A stretch of 64,000 nt of DNA, taken from the NCBI RefSeq assembly GCF_041260665.1, contig NZ_JBGCCT010000012.1, positions 186,001 through 250,000 on the forward strand, written 5' to 3'. The notes beneath the pieces are model-generated. The model searched no databases. It was not told the origin of the DNA and saw nothing but the letters and a program-made list of their open reading frames with translations. Shown here piece after piece: positions 1 to 9,650 of this stretch. Origin of the DNA: Catenulispora sp. GP43 (GTDB taxonomy: Bacteria; Actinomycetota; Actinomycetes; Streptomycetales; Catenulisporaceae). Every line of letters begins with the position of its first letter. Within the stretch, counting starts at the first letter, position 1. Both the position numbers and the translations under genes were made by a program.

Positions 1-2748
1 CGCACCGCTGGGCTCGCCGAGACCCAACAGCGCCCGCGCGCTGGAGGCGTGCGCGGCGCCCTCCATCGGAGGATGGACGTCGGCGAAGTACCGGGCCGCC
101 TCCGTGAAGTACGTCAGCGACTCCCGATAGGCGTGCGTCTGCAGATAGATGGAACCGGTCTGGAAGAGCGCGTACCCCGTAGAGACGTCGTCCCCGAGGG
201 CCCGGCACAGGGCGAGCCCCGCCATCGTGCTCTCCAGCGCCTCCTCCGTGCGGCCCAGCACCAACAGCGAGCGCGCCATGTTCTGCCGCGCCGCGGCCTC
301 GGACGCCACATCCCCGAACGCCCGGCTGGCATCCACCGCGCGCTCGTACAGCGCGATCGCCTCCGCGTCCCGGCCGAGGTCCGCATAAGTCATGGCGAGC
401 AGGTTGACGGCATCGGCTTGGGTCTCGTCGCCGCCCACCGACTCGGCTGCACGGTGCGAGCGCTCGGCCTCCTCCGCCGCGGCCTCTATCTGATACGTCG
501 CATAAAGGACGCGCGCCAAGGAGTGCCGCACCCGCGCCTCGCTCCGTACGTCCCCGCTCTCCACAGCAGCTGCGGCGGCATTGCGCGCGGCGGTAGAGAG
601 CTCATCCGCGTAGCGTTCGATACCGGGTAGCGAGACAAGGTGGTCGAGCAGTTCTACCGCCAACGTCAGCGGCGCCACTCCGTCAACGCACGGCGGGTGG
701 GTCAGGACCCGACGATTGAACACCGCGTCCACGCAGCTGCCTTCATCAGCGATCCACCGCACACCCGCTTCTACGGAGTCGAACTCCCTCCCGGAGGATC
801 GCGTCGGGGAAAGCCCCAGCTCTTCCACGGGGATGCGGCGCAGACGACGCATCGAGGCGAGGTAGAAGTCGAGCAGGTTCATGAACCCCGCGTCGAGGTC
901 ACCGCCCTCGGCCTCGTACTGTTCCCGCGCATAGAGGCGCAACAAGTCGTGATAGCGGTAGCGCCCCGGAGAAGCGGACTCCAGCATCGCGGCGTCCACC
1001 AGCGACTCCAGCACTTCCTCAGTGTCGGCCTCGTCCTGGCCGAGCAGCGCGGCGGCCGCCGCGGCCGAGACGTCGGCGCTGTCCAGCAGCGACAGCCGCC
1101 GGAAGACATCCGCCTGCGCCGGGGACAACTGGTGATAGCCGAGTTCGAACGCCGCACGCACCGCGAGATCGCCCACGGCCAGCTCGCCGAGCCGGCGCCG
1201 CTCGTCGGACAACCGGGCGGCGAGCGACCCGATGCGCCACCGCGGCCGGGACGCGAGCCGGGCCGCCGCTATACGCACCGCCAGAGGCAGGTATCCGCAT
1301 AGCGACACCACCTCTATGGCCGCGGTGTGTTCTACGCCGAGACGTTCCTCGCCGACGATCCGCGTGAACATGTTCATCGCCTCGCCGGGATCCAGCACGT
1401 CCAGATCCGCGAACGTCGCCCCGGCCAGCCCGGTCAGCTTCGGACGGCTCGTGACCACGACCGCGCACCCCGGGGCGCCCGGCAACAGAGGCCGTACCTG
1501 CGCCGCGTCCCGCGCGTTGTCCAGGACGATCAGCACCCGGCGACCGGCGAGCGCCGACCGGTACGCCGCGGCCCGCTCCTCCAGCCCGGACGCCGTCTCC
1601 GCCTCTGATATCCCCAGACCGCGCAGGAACGCGGCGAGGACCGGCGCCGGGTCTGCGGGCTCCGGGTCGCCTCCGCGCAGGTCCACATAGAGCTGCCCGT
1701 CCGGGAACTCCTCCCGTACCGAGTGCGCCAGGTGGATGGCGAGCGCCGTCTTACCCACTCCGCCCAACCCGGACAGCGCGCAGACCGCGACCGACTGCCC
1801 GACCGTGGTGGAGATGCGCGCGGCGAGCACGCGGGTCAGGTTCTCGCGTCCGGTGAAGTCCGCCGTGTCGGCGGGAAGCTGCGCGGGGATCGTCGGCGGC
1901 TTCTCCAGAGGAGCCCCGGAGGATGCCTCGGCTGCCCTAGGGGTTATCTCAGTGCTGTCCGCAGAGGGGCGCGCCAGCGCGGGGTCGGCGCGCAGGATCC
2001 GCTGATGCAGTTCGCCGAGTTCGGCGCCGGGGTCGACGCCCAGTTCTTTGCGCAGGAGTCGTCGGGTGTCCGCGTATACGCCAAGCGCTTCGGCCTGTCG
2101 TCCGGTCTGGTAGAGCGCCAGCATGAGCTGCGCACGCAGTCCCTCGCGCAGCGGGTGCTCAGCGGTGAGGACGGTGAGTTCGGAGACGGCGTCTCCCACC
2201 CGACCCAATGCCAGGTCCAGGGAGATGCGGCTCTCCTGGGCCGCAGTACGCCGTTCCAGCAGCGTCCCACGGAGGGACTCCGCATAAGGGCCCGGAATCC
2301 CGGCCAGCGGAGTACCGCGCCACAGCGCCAAGGCATGAGCGAGTTCTCCGCGCGCGCCCGCCACGTCACCCGACATCCGCCGCTGCTCCGCACTCGCGAC
2401 ATGATCTTCGAAGGTGAACAGGTCCACGTGTGAACGCTCCGCGCGCAACGCGTAGCCGCCGGCTATGGACGCAATGGCGTCCGCGCCGAAGACCTTACGG
2501 AGTCGGAACGCATAGGTGCGCACCGTTCCGAGCGCACCCTCGGGCGGCTCATCGCCCCACAAACCTTCTATGAGTTCGTCGGCTGTCGCCACCCGACCGG
2601 CCCTCGACGCCAGCAGCGCCAGCACGGCCTGCTGTTGCGGGGACCCTACTTTGAGTTCCTCGGCTGGTTCTCCCGCGTCGCCCACTCGCAGCGCGCGGAC
2701 CGGTCCGAGCAGCCCGTACTGCACCACCACTGACCAATCCCACCTCAT
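1..2748 (-). CDS. AfsR/SARP-type transcriptional regulator (wHTH-BTAD-NB-ARC-TPR), 3' end outside the window
   Basis: The reading frame is open for 916 codons from an ATG at 2748 and runs off the left edge without a stop. Its order of parts is that of AfsR-like SARP regulators: an OmpR-type winged helix (about 1-95), an alpha-helical BTAD domain (about 100-245), an NB-ARC ATPase with P-loop GLGGVGKTAL (Lys333) and a Walker B LIVLDNA, then Ala-rich helical repeats of TPR type from about residue 680. The family activates secondary metabolism or stress genes; the target here is unknown. A GTG at 2730 is an alternative start. The gene lies 194 bp downstream of the tricorn pair on the same strand. 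It could be co-transcribed with them or use its own promoter. The family assignment is firm. Confidence 0.9.
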   Translation of the reverse strand, partial: MRWDWSVVVQYGLLGPVRALRVGDAGEPAEELKVGSPQQQAVLALLASRAGRVATADELIEGLWGDEPPEGALGTVRTYAFRLRKVFGADAIASIAGGYALRAERSHVDLFTFEDHVASAEQRRMSGDVAGARGELAHALALWRGTPLAGIPGPYAESLRGTLLERRTAAQESRISLDLALGRVGDAVSELTVLTAEHPLREGLRAQLMLALYQTGRQAEALGVYADTRRLLRKELGVDPGAELGELHQRILRADPALARPSADSTEITPRAAEASSGAPLEKPPTIPAQLPADTADFTGRENLTRVLAARISTTVGQSVAVCALSGLGGVGKTALAIHLAHSVREEFPDGQLYVDLRGGDPEPADPAPVLAAFLRGLGISEAETASGLEERAAAYRSALAGRRVLIVLDNARDAAQVRPLLPGAPGCAVVVTSRPKLTGLAGATFADLDVLDPGEAMNMFTRIVGEERLGVEHTAAIEVVSLCGYLPLAVRIAAARLASRPRWRIGSLAARLSDERRRLGELAVGDLAVRAAFELGYHQLSPAQADVFRRLSLLDSADVSAAAAAALLGQDEADTEEVLESLVDAAMLESASPGRYRYHDLLRLYAREQYEAEGGDLDAGFMNLLDFYLASMRRLRRIPVEELGLSPTRSSGREFDSVEAGVRWIADEGSCVDAVFNRRVLTHPPCVDGVAPLTLAVELLDHLVSLPGIERYADELSTAARNAAAAAVESGDVRSEARVRHSLARVLYATYQIEAAAEEAERSHRAAESVGGDETQADAVNLLAMTYADLGRDAEAIALYERAVDASRAFGDVASEAAARQNMARSLLVLGRTEEALESTMAGLALCRALGDDVSTGYALFQTGSIYLQTHAYRESLTYFTEAARYFADVHPPMEGAAHASSARALLGLGEPSGA

Positions 2749-2798
2749 GAACGTGGCCCCCGTGGCCGTGTCTTGCCGGGTCCCGCGGCAGTGTCGTG

Positions 2799-2815
2799 CC
2801 ACAGGTGAACTGTGG
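2799..2815. promoter_or_regulatory. dyad CCACAG-N5-CTGTGG upstream of the SARP gene
   Basis: This perfect 6-bp inverted repeat is centred about 60 bp before the SARP start codon, in the 194-bp gap behind the tricorn gene. It could be an operator; no regulator can be assigned from sequence. Confidence 0.3.
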
Positions 2816-2942
2816 TCCGCCGGTGGACTAGACCGCTCGGAGCCACCGGCCCACCTTAGCGCGGGATTCCCCGGACGCACCCGGGTAGTCGTGGTTGTCA
2901 CGTACGCGGTAGCTGCCGGCCGCTGGCAGCCACCGCGTGCGG

Positions 2943-5900
2943 TCAGGCCCAGGGACGCTCCGGCGCGGTCGCCGCCGGATGCTCCGCGAGATCGGCCAAC
3001 GCCAGGTCGACGGCGGCATCGAGCTGCGGATCCCGGCCGGCCTCGGCGTCCGCCGGGGTGAATTCGACCTCGACCGTCGGCTCGCAGCCGTGGTTCTCCA
3101 GGCCGTAGCCGACCGAGTCGAACCAGTTCATGTACTTGGGCTGCGTCACCAGGGTGCGGTCCAGCAGTCGGAAGCGGGAGTCGATGCCGACCACGCCGCC
3201 CCACGTCCGCGTCCCCACGATGGGGATCCCCTGGTCCTTCAGGTACTGGTTGATGATGTCGCCGTCAGAGCCGGAGTCCTCGTCGCAGACCGACACCAGA
3301 GGCCCGCGGACGGCCGCCGGCGGGTAGGTCCGCGCCACCCGGCCGCGGGCCAGCTTCCAGCCGACGACGCGGCGCATCAGCTGCTCGACCACCAGCGGCG
3401 AGGTGTTCCCTCCGCCGTTGCTGCGGGTGTCGACGATCAGGCCCTCGCACGCGGTCTGCGTGACCAGGTCGCGATGGAACTCGGCCCAGCCCCGCGAGCC
3501 CTGGTCGGGAAGGTGGACGTAGCCCAGGCGGCCGCCAGAACGCTCCCGCACATAAGCCCGCCGGTCGGCGACCCAGGCCTGGTAGCGCAGCAAACGCTCG
3601 TCCTCGAGCGGGACGACGACCACGCGGCGGGTCCGGATCGTGTCCGGGCCCTCGGCGGCGGCATCGGCGTCAGCGTCGGCACCCTGGAAGACCCGGGCGT
3701 CGGACTCCGCGTCGCGCACCAGCAGCACCTCGGTCGGCTTGCCCGCCTTCCCGGCCAGCAGCGGACCCGGGCCGAGGCCGGAGTCCACCGGCCGGCCGTC
3801 GATCGCCGCCACCACGTCACCGACCCGGGCACCGACCCCGGGCGCCTCGAAGGGCGACCGCGCCTGCGACACGGAGGCGTCGCCGGGCAGGATCCGCGTG
3901 ATCCGCCAGCGCCCTTCGGAGTCAGGCTCCAGATCGGCGCCGAGCCGGCCCTGGCTGCGGGCGGGATCAGCACCATTGCCCGCCGGCACGACATAGGCGT
4001 GCGAGGTGCCGAGCTCGCCCTGCATCTCCCACAACAGGTCCACCAGGTCGTCCTGGGTGGCCACGGCCTCGGCCAGCGGCGCGTACCGCTCCCACACCGC
4101 GGGCCAGTCGAGCCCGCCGAGGTCGTCGCGCCAGTAGAAGTCGCGCTGAAGCAGCCACGCCTCCCGGAGTCCTTGCCGCCGCTCGGCGACGGGGTCCACG
4201 GTGACCCGGATCCGGTCCAGGTCCAGCGGCTCCCGATCGCCGTTGTCACCGCGCGCGTCGGAGGGCTGAAGCCGCAGCGCCCCGCCGTCGCTGACCAGCA
4301 CCCGGGCGCCGTCGCCGGTGACGTCGAAGGACGTCACCTCGTCGGCGAGCGTCAGCACGTCCCGCTTGGCGAAGTCGTACCGCCGCAGCCGGGGCTTGTC
4401 GGCCTCGTCCGACGGATCCGCCATGCTGTCGCCGAGCGCGCCGTGCTTGAAGCTCTCCAGCCACAGCACACCACCCTTCGCCGCGCGCAGTCCGTAGTAG
4501 TTGCCCGTCGGCACCGGGAAGGGCACGATCCGGCCCGCCAGCCCCTCGACGTCCACCCGGCTCTCGGTCCCGCCGGAGCCGTCGTCGTCAGCGTCCGGCT
4601 TCGGCTCTTCCTTGATCGGCCGCCCCGACAACGACGGCGCGAACGGCGACGGCTCATCGGCGGACAACGGCACCAGGTAGGGCCGGTCCCCGGGAACGAA
4701 GTAGAGGTCGAACACCTCGTCCGCGTAGTACGGGTCGTAAGTACGGCTGGACAGGAACGCCAGGTGCTTGCCGTCCAGTGTGAACGCCGGGCTCCAGTCG
4801 AGGAACCGGCCGTCGGTGACGTCGACCGGCGTCAGCGTCGCCACGTCGGCGAGCCGGATCCGGCGCGGCCGGGCCGACGACATCCCCTCGGCCCAGGCCA
4901 GCCACCGCGAGTCCGGCGAGAACACCGGGTCCTCGGCAAGCGTTCCCCAGGCGTTGTGGGCACCGCCGACCGCGACCCGTGCCGTCCCGCTCTCGACATC
5001 GACCACCAGCAACCGGTTGTCCTCGGTGGAGACGGCCAGGTGTGCGCCGTCCGGCGAGGCCACCAGATCCGCGACCCGCGTCACCTCGCCGGTCAGGATC
5101 CTGCGGACCTCGCCCTCCCCGTCGACCGGCCCGATCTCGATCGACCACTCGCCGCCGGCGTCGGTCACCCACGCCGCCGACCCGGTCTCGCCGAGCACCA
5201 CCGGCATGCGCGCCCGAACGCCCGGCGTCACCGCGAGCGCCCGGGCCGGACCGTCCTTGGCCGCCAGCCAGTGGACGGTGCCTCGCACCGACACCGCGAC
5301 GGCTCGGCCGGTCCGGTCCGCCGCGAACCCGCTCAGGTTGTTCGAGGCCTGGACCGGATGCTCGGCGCGGCCTATTCGGGTGCCGGCCAGTCGCACGTCC
5401 AGCAGCCGGGGCTCGGCATCCAACTCCTCCAGCAGCCACAACCGCCCGCCGCGCATGAACACCACACGGGTGCCGTCGCTGGTGGCGTGCCGCGCGAAGT
5501 ACTCCGACGGCTCATCAGTGTGCTGGCGCAGATCGGAGCCGTCCGGCAGACACGAGTAGAGCTCTGACACTCCCCCGGCGTCGGACAGGAACGCCGCCCG
5601 ATCCCCGACCCACATAGGCGCGTCGATGTTGCCCTGATGATCGCGCAGGATCCGCTGGAAGTCCCCGGAGCCGTCGGTGTCGACCCACAGCTTGCCGGCG
5701 CCGCCACCCCGATAGCGCTTCCACCACGACGCGTCGTGCGAGACCCCGCGGCGCGTCATGACCGCACCGCCGGGACCATGGACCGCGAGCGCCTGCAACG
5801 TTCCGTAGGGCAGCGGCACCGGCCGGCCGCCGGCGGCCGGCACGGCGTGCGCCCGCACGTCTCCACGCGCCGGCAGCAGACCGCGGGCCACGATCACCTC

Positions 5901-6212
5901 CTCGGCCGACGCCCAGCCGAGCACACCGGTCCGGCGGTCCGCCCAGTACGTCAGCCGCGTCGCCGCGCCGCCGTCCACCGGCGCGGCGTACACCTCAGGC
6001 GCCCCGTCACGCTGCCGCGCCCACGCCACGAGCCTGCCGTCGGGCGACAGCAGGGGGCGTCTCGCCGGCTGCCAGTCCGAGGTGAACCGCGCAGCCCGCA
6101 CCGGGCCGCCCGCGTCGGCGGGCAGCTCGGCGAGCCAGACATCGTCCTCGGCGACGAACGTCAGCAGGTCCCCCGACAGGTGCGGGAACCGCAGATACGA
6201 GGTCTGCGTCAT
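2943..6212 (-). CDS. tricorn protease homologue (second of a tandem pair)
   Basis: This 1089-residue protein has the full tricorn layout: an N-terminal beta-propeller region, a PDZ-like domain and a C-terminal S41 serine-protease core. The catalytic Ser-His pair is seen as T-S-H-A-Y with His738. The nucleophile motif is G-S-D-G-D with Ser982, followed by the E-N-H-G-C-E-P segment that carries the conserved Glu. Tricorn cleaves oligopeptides released by the proteasome or other proteases, in the cytoplasm, and forms large homo-oligomers. No signal peptide is visible. Its ATG shares one base with the TGA of the upstream paralogue (TGATG), so the two are probably translated together. It starts MTQTSYLRFPHLSG, much like its partner. 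Confidence 0.93.
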   Translation of the reverse strand: MTQTSYLRFPHLSGDLLTFVAEDDVWLAELPADAGGPVRAARFTSDWQPARRPLLSPDGRLVAWARQRDGAPEVYAAPVDGGAATRLTYWADRRTGVLGWASAEEVIVARGLLPARGDVRAHAVPAAGGRPVPLPYGTLQALAVHGPGGAVMTRRGVSHDASWWKRYRGGGAGKLWVDTDGSGDFQRILRDHQGNIDAPMWVGDRAAFLSDAGGVSELYSCLPDGSDLRQHTDEPSEYFARHATSDGTRVVFMRGGRLWLLEELDAEPRLLDVRLAGTRIGRAEHPVQASNNLSGFAADRTGRAVAVSVRGTVHWLAAKDGPARALAVTPGVRARMPVVLGETGSAAWVTDAGGEWSIEIGPVDGEGEVRRILTGEVTRVADLVASPDGAHLAVSTEDNRLLVVDVESGTARVAVGGAHNAWGTLAEDPVFSPDSRWLAWAEGMSSARPRRIRLADVATLTPVDVTDGRFLDWSPAFTLDGKHLAFLSSRTYDPYYADEVFDLYFVPGDRPYLVPLSADEPSPFAPSLSGRPIKEEPKPDADDDGSGGTESRVDVEGLAGRIVPFPVPTGNYYGLRAAKGGVLWLESFKHGALGDSMADPSDEADKPRLRRYDFAKRDVLTLADEVTSFDVTGDGARVLVSDGGALRLQPSDARGDNGDREPLDLDRIRVTVDPVAERRQGLREAWLLQRDFYWRDDLGGLDWPAVWERYAPLAEAVATQDDLVDLLWEMQGELGTSHAYVVPAGNGADPARSQGRLGADLEPDSEGRWRITRILPGDASVSQARSPFEAPGVGARVGDVVAAIDGRPVDSGLGPGPLLAGKAGKPTEVLLVRDAESDARVFQGADADADAAAEGPDTIRTRRVVVVPLEDERLLRYQAWVADRRAYVRERSGGRLGYVHLPDQGSRGWAEFHRDLVTQTACEGLIVDTRSNGGGNTSPLVVEQLMRRVVGWKLARGRVARTYPPAAVRGPLVSVCDEDSGSDGDIINQYLKDQGIPIVGTRTWGGVVGIDSRFRLLDRTLVTQPKYMNWFDSVGYGLENHGCEPTVEVEFTPADAEAGRDPQLDAAVDLALADLAEHPAATAPERPWA

Positions 6213-9200
6213 CAGTGCTCATACACTCCGGGGACCGACGGCGGGGCCGCCGGCGGCTCCTTCGCCAGCGCGTCCAGGGCAATCTCGATCGCCCGGTCCA
6301 GCTGCGGATCGCGCTCGGCGACGAAGTCCTGCGGCCGGAAGTCGACGGGCACCGTCGGCTCGCAGCCGTGGTTCTCCAGGCCGTAGAGCCCGACGGAGTT
6401 GAAGGCCAGCGCGTAGCGCGGCTGCGTCACGAACGTGCCGTCCACCAGGTAGAAGCAGTCGTCCATGCCGATGACGCCACCCCAGGTGCGGGCACCGACC
6501 ACGGTCACCCCGTTGTCCTTGAACGCCTGGTTGATGATGTCGCCGTCGCTGCCGGCCTCCTCGTCGCACACCGAGACCAGCGGCCCGGTCGGCGCGTAGG
6601 GCGGATAGGTGTCGGGCAGCTCGCCGCGGGCGAATTCCCACGCGATCGGCTTGCGCAGCAGCCGTTCCACCACCAGGGCGGAGGTGAGGCCGCCGCGGTT
6701 GCCGCGGGTGTCGACGACCAGGCCGTCCTTCACCACCTGCGCGCTCAGGTCGCGGTGGAACTCGGCCCAGCCCGGCTCGGCCTGGTCGGGCAGGTGGACG
6801 TAGCCCAGCCGGCCGCCGGACTTCTCCAGCACGTACGCGCGCCGGTCGGCGACCCAGGCCCGATAGCGCAGCGGCACCTCGTCGGCGATCGGGACCACGA
6901 CCACGGCGCGCCTGGTCCCGGACCGGTTCTCCAGCGCCAGCTCGGTCGGCTGGCCGGCCTTGCCCGCCAGCAGCGCGGCCGGGCCGACGCGCGCCGGGAC
7001 CGGACGGCCGTCCACCGCGGTGATCGCCTCGCCCACCCGGGCCGCGACGCCCGGCGCCAGCAGCGGCGAGCGGGCGGCGGGCACGGAGCTGTCGCCCGGC
7101 AGGATCCTGACGATCCGCCAGACGCCGTCCTCGTCCGGAGCCAGGTCGGCGCCGAGCAGCCCCTGCTGCCGGGAGTCGTCGCGCGACGTCTTCGGGGCGT
7201 CGACGTAGGCGTGCGAGGTCCGCAGCTCGCCCTGCAGCTCCCACAGCAGGTCCACGAAGTCGTCGTCGGTCGCGGTCGCGGCGACCAGCGGTGCGTAGCG
7301 GTCGCGGGCCGCGTCCCAGTCGAAGCCCTCCATCGAGGGCTTGATGTAGTTCTCGACCTGCAGGCGCCACGCCTCCTGGAAGGCCTGCGCGCGCTCGGCC
7401 CCGGGGAGCACCGAGAGCCGGATCCGGGACAGGTCCACGGTTTCCGGCTTCGCGTCGTCGTCGGGCTTGTCCGCCGGACGCACCGCCAGCGCGTTGTGGT
7501 CGGTGACGACCAGGCGAGCGCCGTCGCCGGAGACCGCGTAGCCGTCGAGCTCCTCGATCAGCGTCTGCTCCTCGCGCTTGCCGAAGTCGAAGCGCATCAG
7601 GGCCGGGCGCGGCGCCTCCTTGCCGGAGCCGGCCAGGTGGGTGCCCAGGGCGCCGGTGATCGGCTTGGCCAGCCAGGTGACGCCGCCCTTGACGGCGGCG
7701 AGGTCGGCGTAGGTGCCGGAGGCCACCGGGAACGGGACGGCGCGCGTGGTGATGCCGAAGGCGTCGATCACGGTCGCCGGCGGCGTGTCGGCGTCCTTCT
7801 TGTCGCCGTCAGCGTCCTTGCCCTGGTCATTGCCCTGGCCCTTGCCCTGGTCCTCGCCGTCCACCGGGCGGCCGCCGAGTTCGGGGTCGAACGGCGAGGG
7901 CTCGGTCTCGGCCAGCGGCACCAGGTAGGGCCGGGTCGAGGGCAGGAAGGACAGGTCGAAGTACATGTCCTCCTCGTAGGAGTCCAGCGTCCGCGCCGAC
8001 AGGAACGCCAGGTGCTTGCCGTCGAGGGTGAACACCGGCTTCCAGTCCCGGAACCGGGGCTCGGTGATGTCGACGACGTCCAGGCTCTCGACGTCGGCGA
8101 CCCGGATCTGCCAGGCGTCCGGGACGTTCGAGCGCTGACTCCAGGCCAGCCACTTCGAGTCCGGCGAGAAGGCCGGATCGGAGACGAAGTTCACGCCCCA
8201 GCGCGGCATCGCGCGGAACGCGCCCTCGCCGTCGGCGACCACCCGCAGCGTCCCGGCTTCGACGTCGACCAGCAGCAGCTTGTTGTCGCGGGTGGCGGCG
8301 GCCAGGTGCCTGCCGTCCGGGGCGGAGGCGAGTTCGGTCACGTACCCGAACTCCCCGGTCAGGATGCTGCGGCGGGCCGAGCCGTCGACGGCGGCGATCT
8401 CGATCGAGTACCGGCCGCCGGCGTCGCTGATCCACGCGGCCTGTCCGGTCTGCCCGAGCACGACCGGCAGCCGGCCGCGCGTGCCCTCCTCGACGCCGAG
8501 GCCGCGCGCCGGGCCGTCCTTGTGCGTCAGCCAGTGGACCGTGCCGCGGACCTCGACGGCGCTGGCCCGGCCGGTGTGGTCCGGGGAGACGTCGCCGAGG
8601 TGCTGCGCGGCGTCGATCGGGCGCCGGGTGGTCGCGGTGCGGGCGCCGGGCAGGCGGATGTCGAGCGCGCGCGGGTCGTCTTCGAGGTCTTCCATGACCC
8701 ACAGCCGGCCGGCGCGCTGGAAGACGATGCGGACGCCGTCGGTCATGGCGTTGCGCAGGTAGTAACCGCCCTCGCCAGTGGTGTGGCGGCGCAGGTCGGT
8801 GCCGTCGGGCAGGGCGGAGTAGAGCTCCGCGACGCCGTCCTCGTGGTCGGAGTGGAAGACCACGCGGCCGTCGTACCACATCGGGTCGCCGAGGTTGCCG
8901 TCGAGATCGGCCAGGAAGCGCTCGAATTCGCCCGTGCCCTCGCGGTCGGTCCACAGCTGCCCGGCCGCGCCGCCGCGGTAGCCCTTCCACAGCCAGGAGT
9001 TGCCGGCGTAGAAGCGGCTGAGGACCACCGGGCTGCCCTCGACCCCGGGCTCGGCGACCGCCAGGCTCCTGAGGTTGCCGTAGGGCAGCCGCGCGGGCTG
9101 GCCGCCCTCGAAGGGCACCGAGTGCGCGAAGTTGTAGAAGCGGTGGCCGTGGCCGCCCCAGCCGCGGACGATCACCTCGTCGGACGACGCCCAGCCGATC

Positions 9201-9490
9201 GCCTCGGTGCGGGGGTGGCCCCAGTGGGTGAGGCGGTTGGTCTCCCCGCCGTCCACCGGCAGTGCGAACGCCTCGACGACGCCCTCCCGCGCGGAGGTCC
9301 ACGCCACCCGCGAGCCGTCCGGCGACAGCAGCGGCCGTTTGACCGGGACCCGGTCCGAGGTGACCCGCCACGCGCGGGCGGAGGCGGCGAAGCCGGGCAG
9401 GTCGGTGAGCCACACGTCGTCGTCGGCGACGAAGGTCAAAGTCGAACCGGACAGATGCGGGTAACGGAGGTACGTCGTCGTCTGCGTCAC
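6212..9490 (-). CDS. tricorn protease homologue (first of a tandem pair)
   Basis: This 1092-residue tricorn homologue is clearly related to its neighbour along its whole length, including the start VTQTTTYLRYPHLSG. The catalytic residues are intact: Ser-His at 759-760 (R-T-S-H-A-Y) and the nucleophile Ser981 in G-S-D-G-D, with E-N-H-G-C-E-P near the C-terminus. A Lys/Asp/Gly-rich low-complexity stretch lies around residues 543-565 between the propeller and PDZ parts. I use the GTG at 9490 because it aligns with the start of the paralogue; the open frame continues upstream to 9634 but that part is not conserved in the pair. The likely role is cytoplasmic oligopeptide degradation. Both copies look active. 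Confidence 0.92.
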   Translation of the reverse strand: MTQTTTYLRYPHLSGSTLTFVADDDVWLTDLPGFAASARAWRVTSDRVPVKRPLLSPDGSRVAWTSAREGVVEAFALPVDGGETNRLTHWGHPRTEAIGWASSDEVIVRGWGGHGHRFYNFAHSVPFEGGQPARLPYGNLRSLAVAEPGVEGSPVVLSRFYAGNSWLWKGYRGGAAGQLWTDREGTGEFERFLADLDGNLGDPMWYDGRVVFHSDHEDGVAELYSALPDGTDLRRHTTGEGGYYLRNAMTDGVRIVFQRAGRLWVMEDLEDDPRALDIRLPGARTATTRRPIDAAQHLGDVSPDHTGRASAVEVRGTVHWLTHKDGPARGLGVEEGTRGRLPVVLGQTGQAAWISDAGGRYSIEIAAVDGSARRSILTGEFGYVTELASAPDGRHLAAATRDNKLLLVDVEAGTLRVVADGEGAFRAMPRWGVNFVSDPAFSPDSKWLAWSQRSNVPDAWQIRVADVESLDVVDITEPRFRDWKPVFTLDGKHLAFLSARTLDSYEEDMYFDLSFLPSTRPYLVPLAETEPSPFDPELGGRPVDGEDQGKGQGNDQGKDADGDKKDADTPPATVIDAFGITTRAVPFPVASGTYADLAAVKGGVTWLAKPITGALGTHLAGSGKEAPRPALMRFDFGKREEQTLIEELDGYAVSGDGARLVVTDHNALAVRPADKPDDDAKPETVDLSRIRLSVLPGAERAQAFQEAWRLQVENYIKPSMEGFDWDAARDRYAPLVAATATDDDFVDLLWELQGELRTSHAYVDAPKTSRDDSRQQGLLGADLAPDEDGVWRIVRILPGDSSVPAARSPLLAPGVAARVGEAITAVDGRPVPARVGPAALLAGKAGQPTELALENRSGTRRAVVVVPIADEVPLRYRAWVADRRAYVLEKSGGRLGYVHLPDQAEPGWAEFHRDLSAQVVKDGLVVDTRGNRGGLTSALVVERLLRKPIAWEFARGELPDTYPPYAPTGPLVSVCDEEAGSDGDIINQAFKDNGVTVVGARTWGGVIGMDDCFYLVDGTFVTQPRYALAFNSVGLYGLENHGCEPTVPVDFRPQDFVAERDPQLDRAIEIALDALAKEPPAAPPSVPGVYEH

Positions 9491-9595
9491 CTGTCGAACG
9501 TAGGGCAAAGGGTTCCGACTGTGCCACTGATAAGGGACGATGGTGCCGTTTCGGCCACGGCGACGACGCCCGCCCGGGCACGAGGGCGACGAGAA

Positions 9596-9626
9596 CGGCG
9601 ACCCCGGCGCGGAGCCGGGGTCGCCG
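9596..9626 (-). terminator. strong hairpin downstream of the small secreted protein gene
   Basis: Perfect 13-bp arms (CGGCGACCCCGGC) enclose a 5-nt loop GCGGA. The hairpin begins 24 bp after the stop of the minus-strand gene at 9651. No U-tract follows, which is common for actinobacterial terminators. Confidence 0.7.
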
Positions 9627-9650
9627 CAGTTCATCCAGCCGATGCCGCTC

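Noticed and set aside
2937-5567. An 876-codon plus-strand frame opposite the second tricorn gene
   Set aside because: Same reason: low-complexity antisense translation with no recognisable domain.
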